A stretch of DNA of 64,000 nt from Otatea glauca (GCA_036346275.1 CM070723.1:45710743-45774742); one strand, 5' to 3'; shown: positions 34,044 through 45,880, numbered from the stretch's first letter. Numbers and translations: made by a program. Notes: generated by a model from the sequence alone, not told the origin.

Positions 34044-36155
34044 ATGGTACCTTGGTCGCCCACGGTAAAGTCCTTTGCTAATCCTTCATCCTTTTTAGCC
34101 TTGATTCGGTTGACTTTCTCATCATCTTTTGTCCTTCCGAATTTGATCTTGAGCATTGGCTTCACTTCCAAAGCAGCTAGGAATCCTTCTAAAACTACTT
34201 CCAATTTTAAATTTTGCAATTCTCACAGTTCTGACTGTCCTTCCTGCACCATCATATTCGCCACGTAGCTCTTGCGACTTAAGGCATCAGCTACCACATT
34301 TGCTTTTCCCGGATGGTAATGAATTCCCATGTTATAATCCTTGATTAATTCCAACCATCTCCTTTGCCTCATATTGAGATCGATTGAGTGAAAATATATT
34401 TCAAACTCTTATGGTCCGTATATATCTCACATCTATTTCCAATGAGATAATGACGCCACAATTTCAAGGCATGCACCACGGCGACCAATTCCAAGTCATG
34501 CGAGGATAATTTCCTTCGTGCGATCTTAAGCGCTTTGGCGCATATCGACCACTTTACCCTCTTGCATCAATACGCATCCAAGACCTGTCTTGACGCATCA
34601 CAAGATATATCGAAGTCGTTTCGAACATTAGGCAAAACTAACATCGGGCTGTTGTTAAACGCTTCTTTAATTCCTCAAAACTCTTATCACAATCAAGCGT
34701 CCATGAAAATTTCTTTTCCTTTTTCAATAAGCGAGTAAGAGGTCTCGCAATCGTCGAAAATCCTTCTATGAACCGGCGATAATATCCCGCCATTCCCGAA
34801 AACTTGGACTTGAGTGAGCGGACTTTGGTTGCTCCCAATGCAACATCGCCTCCACTTTGCTTGGGTCGACAAAGAACTCCTACTCGCAGATCATGACATG
34901 ACGAGAAATTCCACCTTTTCCTTCCAAAAGTCGCATTTATTGAATTTAGCATGGTTTGTTGCTCACGCAGCTTTTCCAACACTAGCCACGGATGATTTGC
35001 GTGCTCGCTTCGGTCTTGAATATACCAAAATATCATCTATGAACACAACAACAAACTTGTCCAAGTATTCCATGAAGATCTTATTCATCAAGTTCATGAA
35101 ATATCTTTGGCGCATTGGTCAATCCAAAAGACATGACCGTGAACTCATAATGTCCATATCTTGAAGAGAATGCGGTCTTTGGAACATCTCCGCCCGAATC
35201 TTTAGTTGATGATATCCGGAGCGAAGGTCTATCTTGGAGAACACTCGGCTCCTCTCAAGCTGGTCGAATGATCATCAATCCTTGGCAACGGATACTTATT
35301 CTTAATCGTCACTTCATTAAGTGCACGGTAATCAATACACATTCTAAGGCTTCCATCCTTTTTCCTGACAAACAAAACTGGCGCTCCCCATGGCGACGAA
35401 CTTGGTCTTATAAAACCTTTCTCTAATAACTCGTCGATCTGTTTCTTCATCTCTACTAACTCATCGGTAGGCATCCGATAAGGTCTTTTTGCTATTGGTG
35501 CGGTTCCCGGTGCTAACTCAATGACGAACTTCGATGTCACGATGCAGCGGCATTCGGCAGATCTTCTCGAAATACGTCTGGATATTCCCTGACTACTCGG
35601 CACGTCCTCTATGACGATGGTTCTCATGCTATTAACCATTAATTGACCCTTACGAACTGATGTCGCTCGGAATTCCACCTTTTCTCCTCTAGGGCTCTCA
35701 ATGGATACAACCCTTCGACCACAATCCAAAACTGTCTTATGCTTGGTTAACCAGTCCATTCCCAATATGACATCTAAAACTTGGGCATCTAGAATAATCA
35801 AGTTCGCTAGGAACTCTACCCCATTAATTAATAGCTTCACCCCCAAACATCCAAGGTTAGATCTTAACTCAGATCCTGGGGCTTGGACTAGCATCACACA
35901 CTTAAGATTTTTCATGCTCAAACCATTTTCAGATGCAAAAGCTCGAGAGACAAATGAATGCGAAGCTCCTGAATCAAATAATACTGTTGCAGGTACTGAG
36001 TTTACCAAAAACTTACCCAGTACGACGTCTGATGCTTCCTGGGCTCCATCGGCGGTGATGTGGTTGACTCTGCCTCGAATAGTAGCTTGAGGCGTCACTC
36101 CTGCTGTCGGCTCCTCGATTCGCTCCGTCATAGGTGCTTTAGCGGTGTCGTTCAA
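34044..36155 (-). pseudogene. Element C protease, reverse transcriptase and RNase H, broken
   Basis: One frame (36155-35229) holds the aspartic protease (LFDSGASHSF near 35970, ILGMDWL near 35760) and the start of RT (MKKQIDELLEKGFIRPS, SPWGAPVLFVRKKDGS, CIDYRALN). The catalytic FIDDILVY segment is near 35045-35018 in another frame. RT thumb/connection sequence GYYRRFIEGFS and PLTRLLKK is at 35036-34638. RNase H at 34040-34640 is scrambled into several frames. Confidence 0.82.
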
Positions 36156-37216
36156 GGTTGAAACGTCATGGCGTGATTCCTCCTTTCGGAGACATCTATT
36201 AGCATAATGCCTGACTCATTGCAATCGTAGCACCTTCGGCGGTGGCGATCGCATTCCTCCTTGAGCATTGTTACCTTGGACCGGCGTCTGATAACCTTGT
36301 CCTGATGGTCGCGGTGCGGTGTTCTTTGGCTTGTTAACGACTTGTGGTTGGAACCTAGCAAATTGCGGTGTCATCCTCATTCGCAGTGGTTAGGCGTCCA
36401 CAGGTTAGTCATCAAGCGTTTGCGATTTTCCCCAAGCTCCTTGCGCTTATCCTCCGAATCAAAGCCTTGTTTACCAATTCTTGGAAATCGGAAAAGTGTG
36501 GGATGTCGCCCACTTGCAGCCACGAGTTTAGTCCTTTCATGAAGCGGATTGCTGGCCTTGTCCGTCGCTACATCCTCGAAGCATAGCGAGCTAACTGCGT
36601 GAATTTGTTTAAGTAATCGGCCACCGGTTGGCTTCCTTGCTTAAGCGCCCTGAATTCTTCCTTTTCAGTCCATCATTCCTTACGTACGTGGTATTGGCGA
36701 AAGGCCGCCGGCGAATTCTTCCCACGTGATTTCCATGGGTGCCTCGTGAGTAGCACAGTAGTTCTCCCACCATTCTGCAGCTGTTCCCTCAAGCTGATGA
36801 GATGCATAAAGAACCTTCTCATGGCCTTCACATTGAGTGATGTACAATTTCCTCTCAATGGTTCTCAGCCAATCATCCGCTTCCAAGGGATTGACATTTC
36901 CTGAGAATGTTGGTGGTCGAGTCCTCATGAAGTCCGACAACTTGGAGTAAGGACGAGGTCCACCGTTATTAATCTGAGTAGCGGGGTTGTTGACTGCAGC
37001 CATATTGGTCATCTGCTGCATCATAGTCTGCATCAACTGAGTTTGCGCAGCGAGAAAAGCTCCCAAGTTCTGCATATCCACTGGCGGTGCTTGCTGCGGT
37101 GGCGCTCTTTCATTGGGATTGTTGCTCGAGCGAGACCACTTCTGAAGCCCCATTGTTCCGCGAGTGTTCACCATCCGCTTGATTGCTTCTTGGGTTAGGA
37201 AAGATAGATGTAGCAT
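36152..37216 (-). pseudogene. Element C gag, broken
   Basis: From about 37216 the frame has a Gln/Asn-rich N-terminus (MQTMMQQMTNMAAVNNP), then the chromovirus gag core with RTRPPTFSGNVNPLEADDW and YASHQLEGTAAEWW. It breaks at about 36690. A zinc-knuckle remnant CYDCNESG is near 36230 in another frame. Confidence 0.8.
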
Positions 37217-38366
37217 AGATAAGATGCAAGAATTTCTAAGGCGGGGAACAAGTTAAACCCAACTTAAATAATCTTTATTAATACTTGGTATGGTTGCTTA
37301 CAATGCCTAAGGGCTTTGCAACACATAACGCACACTCAAACAAACAATTAAGAACCAAACTAAACATGCAACCTTAACGTCTACTAAAAGGTAAAGGCTA
37401 ACTTAAGAACGCGACTCAACACTCGAGTCTCAACACAACTCTAAGACCAACTCTCACTCATCCACCACCCTGGTGAGATCGATCCGTGCATACACGGTGG
37501 GTGGGCGGCATGGGTGCGAACCTATCCTGGTGACCCTCTCTGGCTCCTCGGGCTCCCACTCACGCTCTTAGGGTCTTCTTCTTCCTCCTCGGCGACCTCA
37601 TCCGGCTCTGGGCGACTGGTCCGCTAGCTCCTCGGCTACACCGCAAGGCTTCCTCCACTCACCGATGACTCATTGCGGCGTCACGGGTCTTTGAAGCTCT
37701 CGCTCCGCCACTCGGCGCCTCACACGCTGTCTCCGGCTCTGCGCAGTGTCCTCGGTGATCCTCCCGGCGGTGGCGAACTCGGCAAGGTGTCTCGCAGAGC
37801 ACACTCTCCTCCACGATCCGTCGACGCCGCACTTTCGCCTTTGTCGGGTGAAGTCGAAACACGGTGTCGCTGGCTCGTAGGCGTAGTCGTGGCGCATCCG
37901 TCGTGAGAGCAAGTCTAGCGACCTCCCGAACTCCGGCCTCGTAAGTGAACCTCCGGCGGTGATGTGGATCGGTGCGGTGGTCTCGTCGCACTCTCGGCGA
38001 AGATGATCAGCTGCGTAAGAACCCCGATGCACACCGTTGACGCCCGATTGCTTCCTCGGTAGTGCGGACGATCAAAGCCTCCAATCACTTGAAGAACTCT
38101 CCACGGCTCCATGGCATAGCCACCTGTCTTGACTCAAGGATGGAAGATCGGCATCTATTCAAAACAAAATTTTGAATAAGATCTCCACTTGAAACGACAA
38201 CGAAAAGAAGGTAATTTAGCAAGGATGAGAGTAGAGGATGAGATAAGCCAAGAGTTTCTTATTAGTCAATTTCACCTTTTCTATAGAAAATAATTTTGGA
38301 CACTCCTAAGAGATACCAACTACCTAGGGCCAAGACCTATAGTCGGTGATGGCTCGATACCACCTC
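37217..38366 (-). other. Element C untranslated leader and primer-binding site
   Basis: About 1.1 kb lies between the 5' LTR and gag. The primer-binding site at 38351-38362 reads TGGTATCGAGCC on the minus strand: the methionine-tRNA complement with one A missing from its CAG. GC-rich small frames in 37660-38110 have no recognisable product. Confidence 0.7.
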
Positions 38367-41300
38367 TGTCGGGACCCGAATTTGCAAATCCGGACCCTCT
38401 GTGTATACCGCACTAGTCCAGATCACGCTAGTGCACACAAGCTCAACATAGATGCTATCATAGTCACACACAAATAAATATAGCATAAACTTCATTAATT
38501 AATAATAACTGTTGTCTTACATGAATAATGCCTCACAGGGCTTAAAAAGAGTATCAATGAGAAGCAGCGGAAATAGAATAAACGCAGTGGCGCTCCAGTT
38601 CGCCACAGGCAACTGACGAGGCTCGGACCCTAAGCATTCGCATCCAAGTAATCCTCCACCATGAATGGTATAGATTCCTCTTCTTACGAAGTTGTTGTTG
38701 TTGGGGTGAGTACATAAAGCACTCAACAAGTTGTGCACAACAATGCAAGTCTAATATTCTATATGCTTGGCTTAATCCAAAGGAATGGCTAGTAAGGGTA
38801 TTTTGCAATAAAGCAGCATTTAACAAGAATACAATAAATAGATTGGAAAGCAGTAAAACAAATCTGAGAATTAATAAATTCAGATTTCAAGTAACCAAGT
38901 TTCCAATCCTAAATTAATTTTCCACTTTCCATGGCACCTTGCCATCCCAACAAGTTTTGTTTAACAAAAGTCTAACCCTTAAGCTGTAATTCCGAGCATT
39001 GCCCAATACCGTGAGCACGGCTATTCAATAGATTGTACACTCTGCAGAGGTTATGCACTTTACCCACACGATACAACCAAACACCACCAAGGCGAGTGAT
39101 CATAACAAAGCCTTTACAATGCTACACCTAGACCAAGATCGCTCGCTAAGGTTTCAACACCAAGGGTTAAACCACCACAACAGGCCCCCTCTTGCGCCAT
39201 GTGAGTTAAACCGTAACCGGGACTCACTATTCACCACGACAAGATCAAATCTAGGTTTCACAAATTATTCAAACTAGGCTGTCCCATTCGCACATGTGGT
39301 TGCAAGAGAGACTCAGTCAAAGGCTTGCAAGGTTAAGTCCTTAAAGTGATTAAGGCAAGACTTCCACATACCCCGCCATCCTCGCCCACCTTGGCACACC
39401 GCCCCTTGCCACTTGCCCTAATCTAAAATCATTACCACCCCAGTTGATTACCAAGCACCACATGCCATCAACATTTCAATCCCGATGTGTGACCTCCTCG
39501 CCACGACAACTTGATATCATTGTGTGACAACACATGACACACCAATTCATAAACATTGTTCCATATTCCATTAGTCAAGATTAAGTATCGACATTCGGAC
39601 ACATGTGATGACGTGGCATGGCTAAGCAATCTATGACGATCTAACTAGCCCAGTTGATTATCAATATTAACCAACTATAATTCCACATCCTAGGGTGACA
39701 AATAGATCATGGCATAAAATTGGCAAGGTATGATTTAATTCAAATAGGCATATTATCTAATTCCCAGATTAATTGAAATCATTTATACACATAAAATATC
39801 ATGCATAAAGTTTAAGAGACAAAATAGCAATTTGGTGAAAATTAGGTGCAACATGATCAAAGAACAACTTGCCTTGGAGTAGGTGCTGGTCTTGCTCTGA
39901 GCTTGGGTCTTGAAGCGATGAATCTTCTTCCGGATCACCGAAGCGGTTCAACGCTCTACGCTAAACGATGCCAAAATAGCAAATAAACACCAAAACAGAG
40001 AGCAACCAAACTCCAAAAATAAAATAAAATTCACCAATAAATAGATCTTGATTTTACAAATTTTTAGAAATTTGAATCACTCAAATCCGAGTTAAAATGC
40101 AAAAGATATAGCCTTTTGAAGTTTGAATAAATACTGAAAATACAGAAAATAGAAAAACCGATTTTTCCGAGTTATTTTTCTATTGGAAAAGATCTTTATT
40201 GCGCAACGCTGACGTCAGCCCTGACTCGGACCAATCAGGCGCTGACACGTCGCCTGGTCCATGGACTCGGTCCACGGAACGCTCGTCCACCGTGGACGCG
40301 CCCACGGCGCCTCGCGACCACGCGCCCGACACGCGGCGCGCGATCGATTGGTCTGACGCCGCCCGTGCCGATGTTTCGACACGCGCGCGCGATCGCGCGA
40401 CGATCCGACGGCCACCGATCTACCCCTACGTGGCTCAATCCCGATCGTCTATTCGGATCTAACGGTTAGAAATTTACCCGAGCGAAACAACGATGAAGAA
40501 GCGACGTGGCTTGATCTCGGCGGTTGGCGAAGATCCAACGGATGCTGTGGCTTCGAGACACGGCGGCGGGCTTGCACGGAGCGGAGGAAGACGACCACCC
40601 GAACGGCGCTTCGACGCGACTCGGCGAAGAAGAAGGGGCGACTCGACGCGACACGACGCGAGGAACTCGGATCCGAACCGATTCGGCGGGAGGATGCTCG
40701 ACGGCGGCGGAATGGCGCAAAAACTCGCGGCAGACCGCAAAGAACTACGGCGAGCTCTCGGCGATGATGGCGTGAAAGCAGCGAAGAGGCTAGAGCCATC
40801 GGGTCGCGCAAAGGAACGAGGAACATCGAGTGCGGCTGCGGCTTTATAGCCTCGGCATGCGCACAGGAAGGAAACCCTAAATCACGCGGCGGCGGCAAGC
40901 GGCGGCGGATTCGAAACCGAATCGAGACGACGATCGAGACCGTCCGATCCAAGATGAGCGGCCAAGATTAGATCCGGCGATACGATCCGATCCGCTCTTT
41001 CCAAATCCAACGGACGAGATCTAAACTTACCAAAACAACGCTGGCGATCCGACCACTTGATCTCGATCCAACGGCTCGCAAAGACTAGGGTTTCGCGAAA
41101 GGAGGCGACCATCCGATCTTCATCCAACGGTCACACGCGCGCGGCGGCGAAGCGAGCTAACGGGCCGCACAAAGAATGGTCACAAGACGCACAAGGTCGA
41201 TCTTGGCCCAAGATCTTATTCACTCGATTTTCAAAAGCTTTTTGATTTAAAATAATTCCCAAAATTAGATTAATCTATTTTAAGTAATTAAATTATCAGG

Positions 41301-41527
41301 AAAAATCCTAGAAAATTCTCATAAATACTTTGAGACATTCTGAGCTCAAATAAAATATTTTTGGTAAAACTTTATATTAACTTTATCTATATATATTTAG
41401 TTTTCACCAAAGGTTCAATATACTTAATTAAAATAAATTTAGATAATTTCTGGAAAAATCCAATAAATTCAGAAAATCACAAAAATGCATGTGAGCGAAA
41501 TTATAAGCCAAATTTTGGGATGTTACA
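38367..41527 (-). repeat. Element C 5' LTR
   Basis: Partner of 29528-32691. TATA box GGCTATAAAGCC lies on the minus strand near 40846-40858. Its termini and the adjacent AAACA fix the insertion point. Confidence 0.93.
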
Positions 41528-41532
41528 AAACA

Positions 41533-41785
41533 CCACCCGAGCTACTTGATGGTGCTTTCTCTTCTGCTCTCTTAGTCTTGCATGAGTGTCGGCGGGATGC
41601 TCATCAGGATTGGCTTGAGGAGCTAGGGTTTGAGGAGCATGGGTTGATCCGCTAGCCCTTCCACTGACTTTTTTCACTGAATGTCTTTGCTTCTTGGAGG
41701 CGAAGCCCGCTAGGGACGAAGAGCCAGGGATATCATCCCCAGATGGGCGCTTGCCGGCGCCAGAACCATCTTGAGAAGATGCCAT
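41533..41785 (-). pseudogene. Element B env-like ORF, N-terminal part
   Basis: The minus strand opens at ATG 41785 with MASSQDGSGAGKRPS, a Ser/Lys-rich and Pro-rich, probably disordered, segment and a basic LREQKRKHHQVA stretch. The element C insertion then cuts it. The remainder continues at 29527. The ATG directly follows a TTTAG splice-acceptor-like sequence (41786-41790). Confidence 0.65.
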
Positions 41786-42410
41786 CTAAAGGAGCCAAAG
41801 AAAGGGATGAACAAGATAATTGTGTAAAAGTATAGATAGCAACTTAAGTGTTTGGGCCGAGCAGCACAACCCGGAGACTCCGGTGATTTTTATCCGGAGT
41901 GTCCGGATAATCCGGATATATCACCCGGATACTCCGGGTTGTTCAGCATCAAACCTAAAAACCTAAAATTGTGAATCTATCTAAATCACAATGAGCTCAT
42001 TCAAGGAGATTGATCTAGGGTGAAAAAGTTCTACCTAGGCAACCCATTTCACGGCAAATCTAAGACCAAAGGATCAAATCGAGATATAGATAAGAAAAAC
42101 TTACCGAGAGATATTGAGATCAAAAGTGGAGATCAGTCCGAAGAGATTCCCGAGAAGGGTAGATCAATCTGAGGCCTCCTGAAGGTGGGGAATCCACGGG
42201 AAATGGAGGAAAAAGCAAGAGGCGAAAGCTAGGGCGGTGGTGAGAAAAAGTTTGAGGAAAATGAAAGGAGATGAGAGAGAAGAAAGAACTCCCGCAGGGA
42301 GGTTATAGGATACAGCCGCTTCAACCCGGATACTCCGGACTTAAGTCCGGATACTCTGGATAATCTGGATAGTCCGGATGAAAATCCCGGAGTGTCCGGA
42401 TTGAGGCCCT
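41786..42410 (-). promoter_or_regulatory. Candidate internal promoter and 5'UTR intron for the element B env-like ORF
   Basis: Read on the minus strand: CCGGA palindromes of the B-LTR family at 42410-42322; then GCGGCT and a TATA-like CCTATAACC at 42309-42301; a pyrimidine-rich leader (TTTCTTCTCTCTCATCTCC) to about 42106; a consensus splice donor CG|GTAAGT at 42104; a 319-bp AT-rich stretch holding more CCGGA palindromes (41869-41942); and the acceptor CTCCTTTAG directly before the ATG at 41785. This is the layout of a plant promoter with a 5'UTR intron. Function is inferred; no transcript is available here. Confidence 0.5.
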
Positions 42411-42650
42411 CGGGAGACACCATGGTATTTTGCAAGGAATGAACTTTAGATGGCTTAAGGCAAGAGAAGAAAAGATCTTAAGGCCCTACACACTAAGTGA
42501 CTAGTGAACAATCAAGCAATCAAGCTATAGTCACATAGCAGAGGCTAAATCCATAGATCAGAGATTTCAAGCAACACAGAAAGGTCAAAGAAAGAGATCA
42601 AATAGGTTTATCAGAAAACATTTGGCAACCAACAATTAATTTTGCATATT

Positions 42651-44387
42651 TCAAGCCAAATTACGAGAGTCTAGAATATTTAGCCCACTCCTCATATCAC
42701 AAAATCTTTTCTCATCAAGTGGCTTGGTGAAAATATCGGCTAATTGATCATTTGTGCTCACATGTTGAATATCAATGTCACCTTTGGTAGAATGGTCTCT
42801 CAAGAAGTGGTGACGAATATCGATATGCTTTGTACGAGAGTGTTGAACGGGATTGTTTGCTATTTTTATGGCGCTCTCATTATCACACAAGAGTGGTACA
42901 TGGTTATAGATAAGGCCATAATCATTCAGGGTTTGTCTCATCCAAAGCAATTGGGCACAAGAACTCCTACCGCTATATACTTGGCTTCTGGTGTGGATAG
43001 ACTCTGAATTTTGTTTCTTAGAGGACCAGGAAACAAGAGATCTTCCTAAAAATTGACACGTTCCCGAGATGCTCTTTCTATCCACTTTACAACCGGCATA
43101 ATCTGTATCAGAATAGCCTACTAATTCAAAAGATGATCCTTTTGGATACCAAAGCCCAAAACGAGGAGTGTACACTAAATATCTCAAGATTCTCTTTACG
43201 GCCACCATGTGGCATTCTTTTGGAACAGCTTGAAAGCGTGCACACATACATACACTAAGCATGATATCGGGCCTAGACGCACAAAGGTAAAGAAGAGAGC
43301 CGATCATCGAGCGATATACCTTTTGGATGACCGGTTTACCTTCTTTGTCGAGGTCTAGATGTCCATTGGCTTGCATAGGAGTCTTGATTGGTTTGGCGTT
43401 TTCCATACCGAACTTTTTCAGCATGTCCTTGATGTACTTTGTTTGGCATATGAAGGTTCCTTCCTTGAGTTGTTTGACTTGAAAGTCGAGGAAGAACTTC
43501 AATTCACCCATCATGGACATCTCGAATCTTTTAGTCATGATTCTGCTAAACTCCTTACATAGTTGTTCGTTAGTAGATCTGAAAATAATGTCATCAACAT
43601 AAATTTGACAAACAAATAGATCATTATCAATATGCTTAGTAAAGAGAGTGGGGTCGGCCTTTCCGACTACAAAACCTTGTTTGAGGAGAAAGTCTCGAAG
43701 ACATTCAAACCATGCTCTTGGTGCTTGTTTTAGTCCATAAAGTGCCTTGTGCAGGAAGTAGACATGGTCTGGATATTTAGGGTCTTCGAATCCAGGTGGT
43801 TGCTCGACATACACCATCTCGGAGAGTGGACCATTTAGAAAGTCACTTTTCACGTCCATTTGGTATAACTTGAAATCATGGTGAGTAGCAAAGGCAAGTA
43901 ATATTCTAATAGATTCAAGCCTAGCTACTGGAGCATATGTTTCATCGAAGTCCAAACCTTCGACTTGCGTGAACCCTTGAGCGACCAACCGGGCTTTATT
44001 CCTAGTCACCATTTCATGCTCATCTTGTTTGTTCCGAAAGACCCACTTGGTGCCAATCACGTTTTGTTTTGGTCTTTCAACAAGCTTCCATACTTGATTC
44101 CGTTCGAAGTTGTTTAGCTCCTCTTGCATAGCCATTACCCAATCTGGATCTTGTAATGCTTCGTCTACCTTTAGGGGCTCAAGAGAAGAAACAAACGAGT
44201 AAAATTCACAAAAATTCGCAATACGAGATCTAGTGGATACTCCCTTGTTGATATCTCCAAGTATGTTGTCGACTGGATGATCTCGTTGGATGCTTTGATG
44301 AACTCTTGGATGAGGAGTAGTTGCATTGGTTGTTTGGATGGGATCTTCATTTCCTTTAGCCGTGTTCGAGCCATCATGGGCTTGCAT
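42651..44387 (-). CDS. Element B reverse transcriptase and RNase H
   Basis: An open frame of 578 codons begins just before RT. It has VWKLVERP, GTKWVFRNKQ, MDVKSDFLNG, YGLKQAPRAW, the catalytic YVDDI near 43600, then the connection and RNase H (YSDTDYAGCKVDRKSISG) and the CDNESAIKIANNP and DIFTKPLDEKRF tail. In the RNase H middle the usual Ala-Glu-Ala-Glu-Tyr motif is replaced by QVYSGRSS. This looks like two compensating frame changes at 42965-43010, so RNase H would be inactive as written. RT residues look intact. Normally this is part of one gag-pol polyprotein. Confidence 0.85.
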   Translation of the reverse strand: MQAHDGSNTAKGNEDPIQTTNATTPHPRVHQSIQRDHPVDNILGDINKGVSTRSRIANFCEFYSFVSSLEPLKVDEALQDPDWVMAMQEELNNFERNQVWKLVERPKQNVIGTKWVFRNKQDEHEMVTRNKARLVAQGFTQVEGLDFDETYAPVARLESIRILLAFATHHDFKLYQMDVKSDFLNGPLSEMVYVEQPPGFEDPKYPDHVYFLHKALYGLKQAPRAWFECLRDFLLKQGFVVGKADPTLFTKHIDNDLFVCQIYVDDIIFRSTNEQLCKEFSRIMTKRFEMSMMGELKFFLDFQVKQLKEGTFICQTKYIKDMLKKFGMENAKPIKTPMQANGHLDLDKEGKPVIQKVYRSMIGSLLYLCASRPDIMLSVCMCARFQAVPKECHMVAVKRILRYLVYTPRFGLWYPKGSSFELVGYSDTDYAGCKVDRKSISGTCQFLGRSLVSWSSKKQNSESIHTRSQVYSGRSSCAQLLWMRQTLNDYGLIYNHVPLLCDNESAIKIANNPVQHSRTKHIDIRHHFLRDHSTKGDIDIQHVSTNDQLADIFTKPLDEKRFCDMRSGLNILDSRNLA

Positions 44388-45880
44388 TGAGGAAGAGGAG
44401 CAACCGAACTCTTTTGACTAGTCCGAATATTTTGTGTATCATCCTCGATATCTTGAGTTGGAATGCTCGGAGTTTCTTCTTGCTCATGAGGTCTCACTTC
44501 TCCAATGGCCAGTTTCTTTATTGCTTCACACGGAGGTTCTTCCTTGTCAAACATAGTACTATCAACTTGTTCTACTTGAGAACCGTTAGTTTCATCAAAA
44601 GTTACATCACGCGAGATTTCAACTACCCCGGAGTTGTTGTTGAAAACTCGGTATGCATAAGCATTTGATCCATAACCAAGTAAGAAACCTTCATCAACTT
44701 TAGGAGCAAATTTAGAAGACTTAGCCTTTTTGTTGAGGATATAGCATTTGCTTCCAAAGACACGGAAGTAGGAAACATTGGGCTTCTTTCAGAAGAAGCT
44801 TGTATGCCGCTTTCTTCAAGATCTTGTGAAGGTATAGGCGATTGGTCTTGTGACACGCAGTGTTGATAGCCTCCGCCCAAAAGATGTCGGAGACCTTGTA
44901 CTCATCAAGCATTGTGCGCGCCATCTCGATGAGAGTTCGATTCTTCCTTTCAGCCACCCCATTTTGTTGAGGGGAATAGGGGGCTGAGAACTCATGCTTA
45001 ATACTCTCATCATCGAGATACTCCTCCACGCGGTGTTCTTGAATTCATGCCATTGTCACTTGGATTTTCTTGATCTTCACTTCGAATTCATTTTGTGCCC
45101 TTCTCATAAATTTCTTTAGGGTTCCTTGGACTTCACTTTTGTCATGCAAGAAAAACACCCAAGTGAAACGAGAAAAGTCATCAACAATAACTAAACCATA
45201 CTTGTTTCCTCCAATGTTTATGTATGCTATTGGACCGAACAGATCCATGTGGAGCATCTCTAGAGATCTTGAGGTAGTCATCACATTTTTGGCGGGATGG
45301 GAAGCTCCAACTTGCTTTCCGGCTTGACATGCGCTACACACCCTGTCTTTCTCAAAAACAACATTTGTTAGTCCAAGGATGTGATTGCCTTTCATGAGTT
45401 TGCGAAGATTCTTCATACCAACATGAGCAAGTCGGCGGTGCCATAGCCAACCCATGCTAGATTTAGCCATTAAGCACGTTTCAAGACTAATTCTATCTGT
45501 AGTGAAATCTACGAGATAGAGGTTTCCCTTTAAACGACCCTTAACGGCTATTGAACCATCAACCCTCTTAATGACATCCACACCCTTATCACTAAAAACA
45601 CAATTGTAGCCCGCTTCACATAATTGAGCAATGGACAACAAATTGTAGCTCAATGATTCAACAAGCAAAACATTGTTTAAATGAAAGTCATTTGTGATGT
45701 AAATCTTACCCAAACCTACCACTTCGTCTTTACCATTATCTCCAAATATGATACTTTCACTATTTGATCCATTTGTATCCAAGTGTGCGAACATTGCCTT
45801 TTCCCCGGTCATGTGGTGCGTACATCCTCTATCCAATATCCAACTTGATCCACCGGAGACATAGGCCTACAAAAACAAAT
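44388..45880 (-). pseudogene. Element B protease and integrase, frameshifted
   Basis: 45836-45045 encodes protease (WILDRGCTHHMTG, with Arg where the catalytic triad normally has Ser), the GAG-pre-integrase zinc region (HVGMKNLRKLMKG, CSACQAGKQ) and the integrase core start (HMDLFGPIAYINIGG). The frame breaks at the second catalytic Asp. 45029-44721 continues with YSPQQNGVAERKNRT, holding the third acidic residue. Another break follows near 44790, then a connecting segment to RT at 44554-44171. Confidence 0.82.

Larger units (their letters stand above)
29528..41527 (-). mobile_element. Element C: Tekay-type chromovirus (Ty3/gypsy) inserted in the env-like ORF of B
   Basis: Two LTRs of about 3.16 kb (29528-32691 and 38367-41527) are flanked by a perfect AAACA duplication (29523-29527 and 41528-41532). 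The internal region (32692-38366) encodes gag, protease, RT, RNase H, integrase and a C-terminal chromodomain-like tail on the minus strand. Very long LTRs, a methionine-type primer site and the chromodomain point to the Tekay/Del clade. It is the youngest insertion in the stack by position. The LTRs differ by many small changes centred on CAG/CTG triplets. Confidence 0.93.

Noticed and set aside
37659..38112. Arg-rich frames between the element C 5' LTR and gag
   Set aside because: Leader of the element; no similarity to a known domain and overlapping frames on both strands, typical of GC-rich non-coding DNA.
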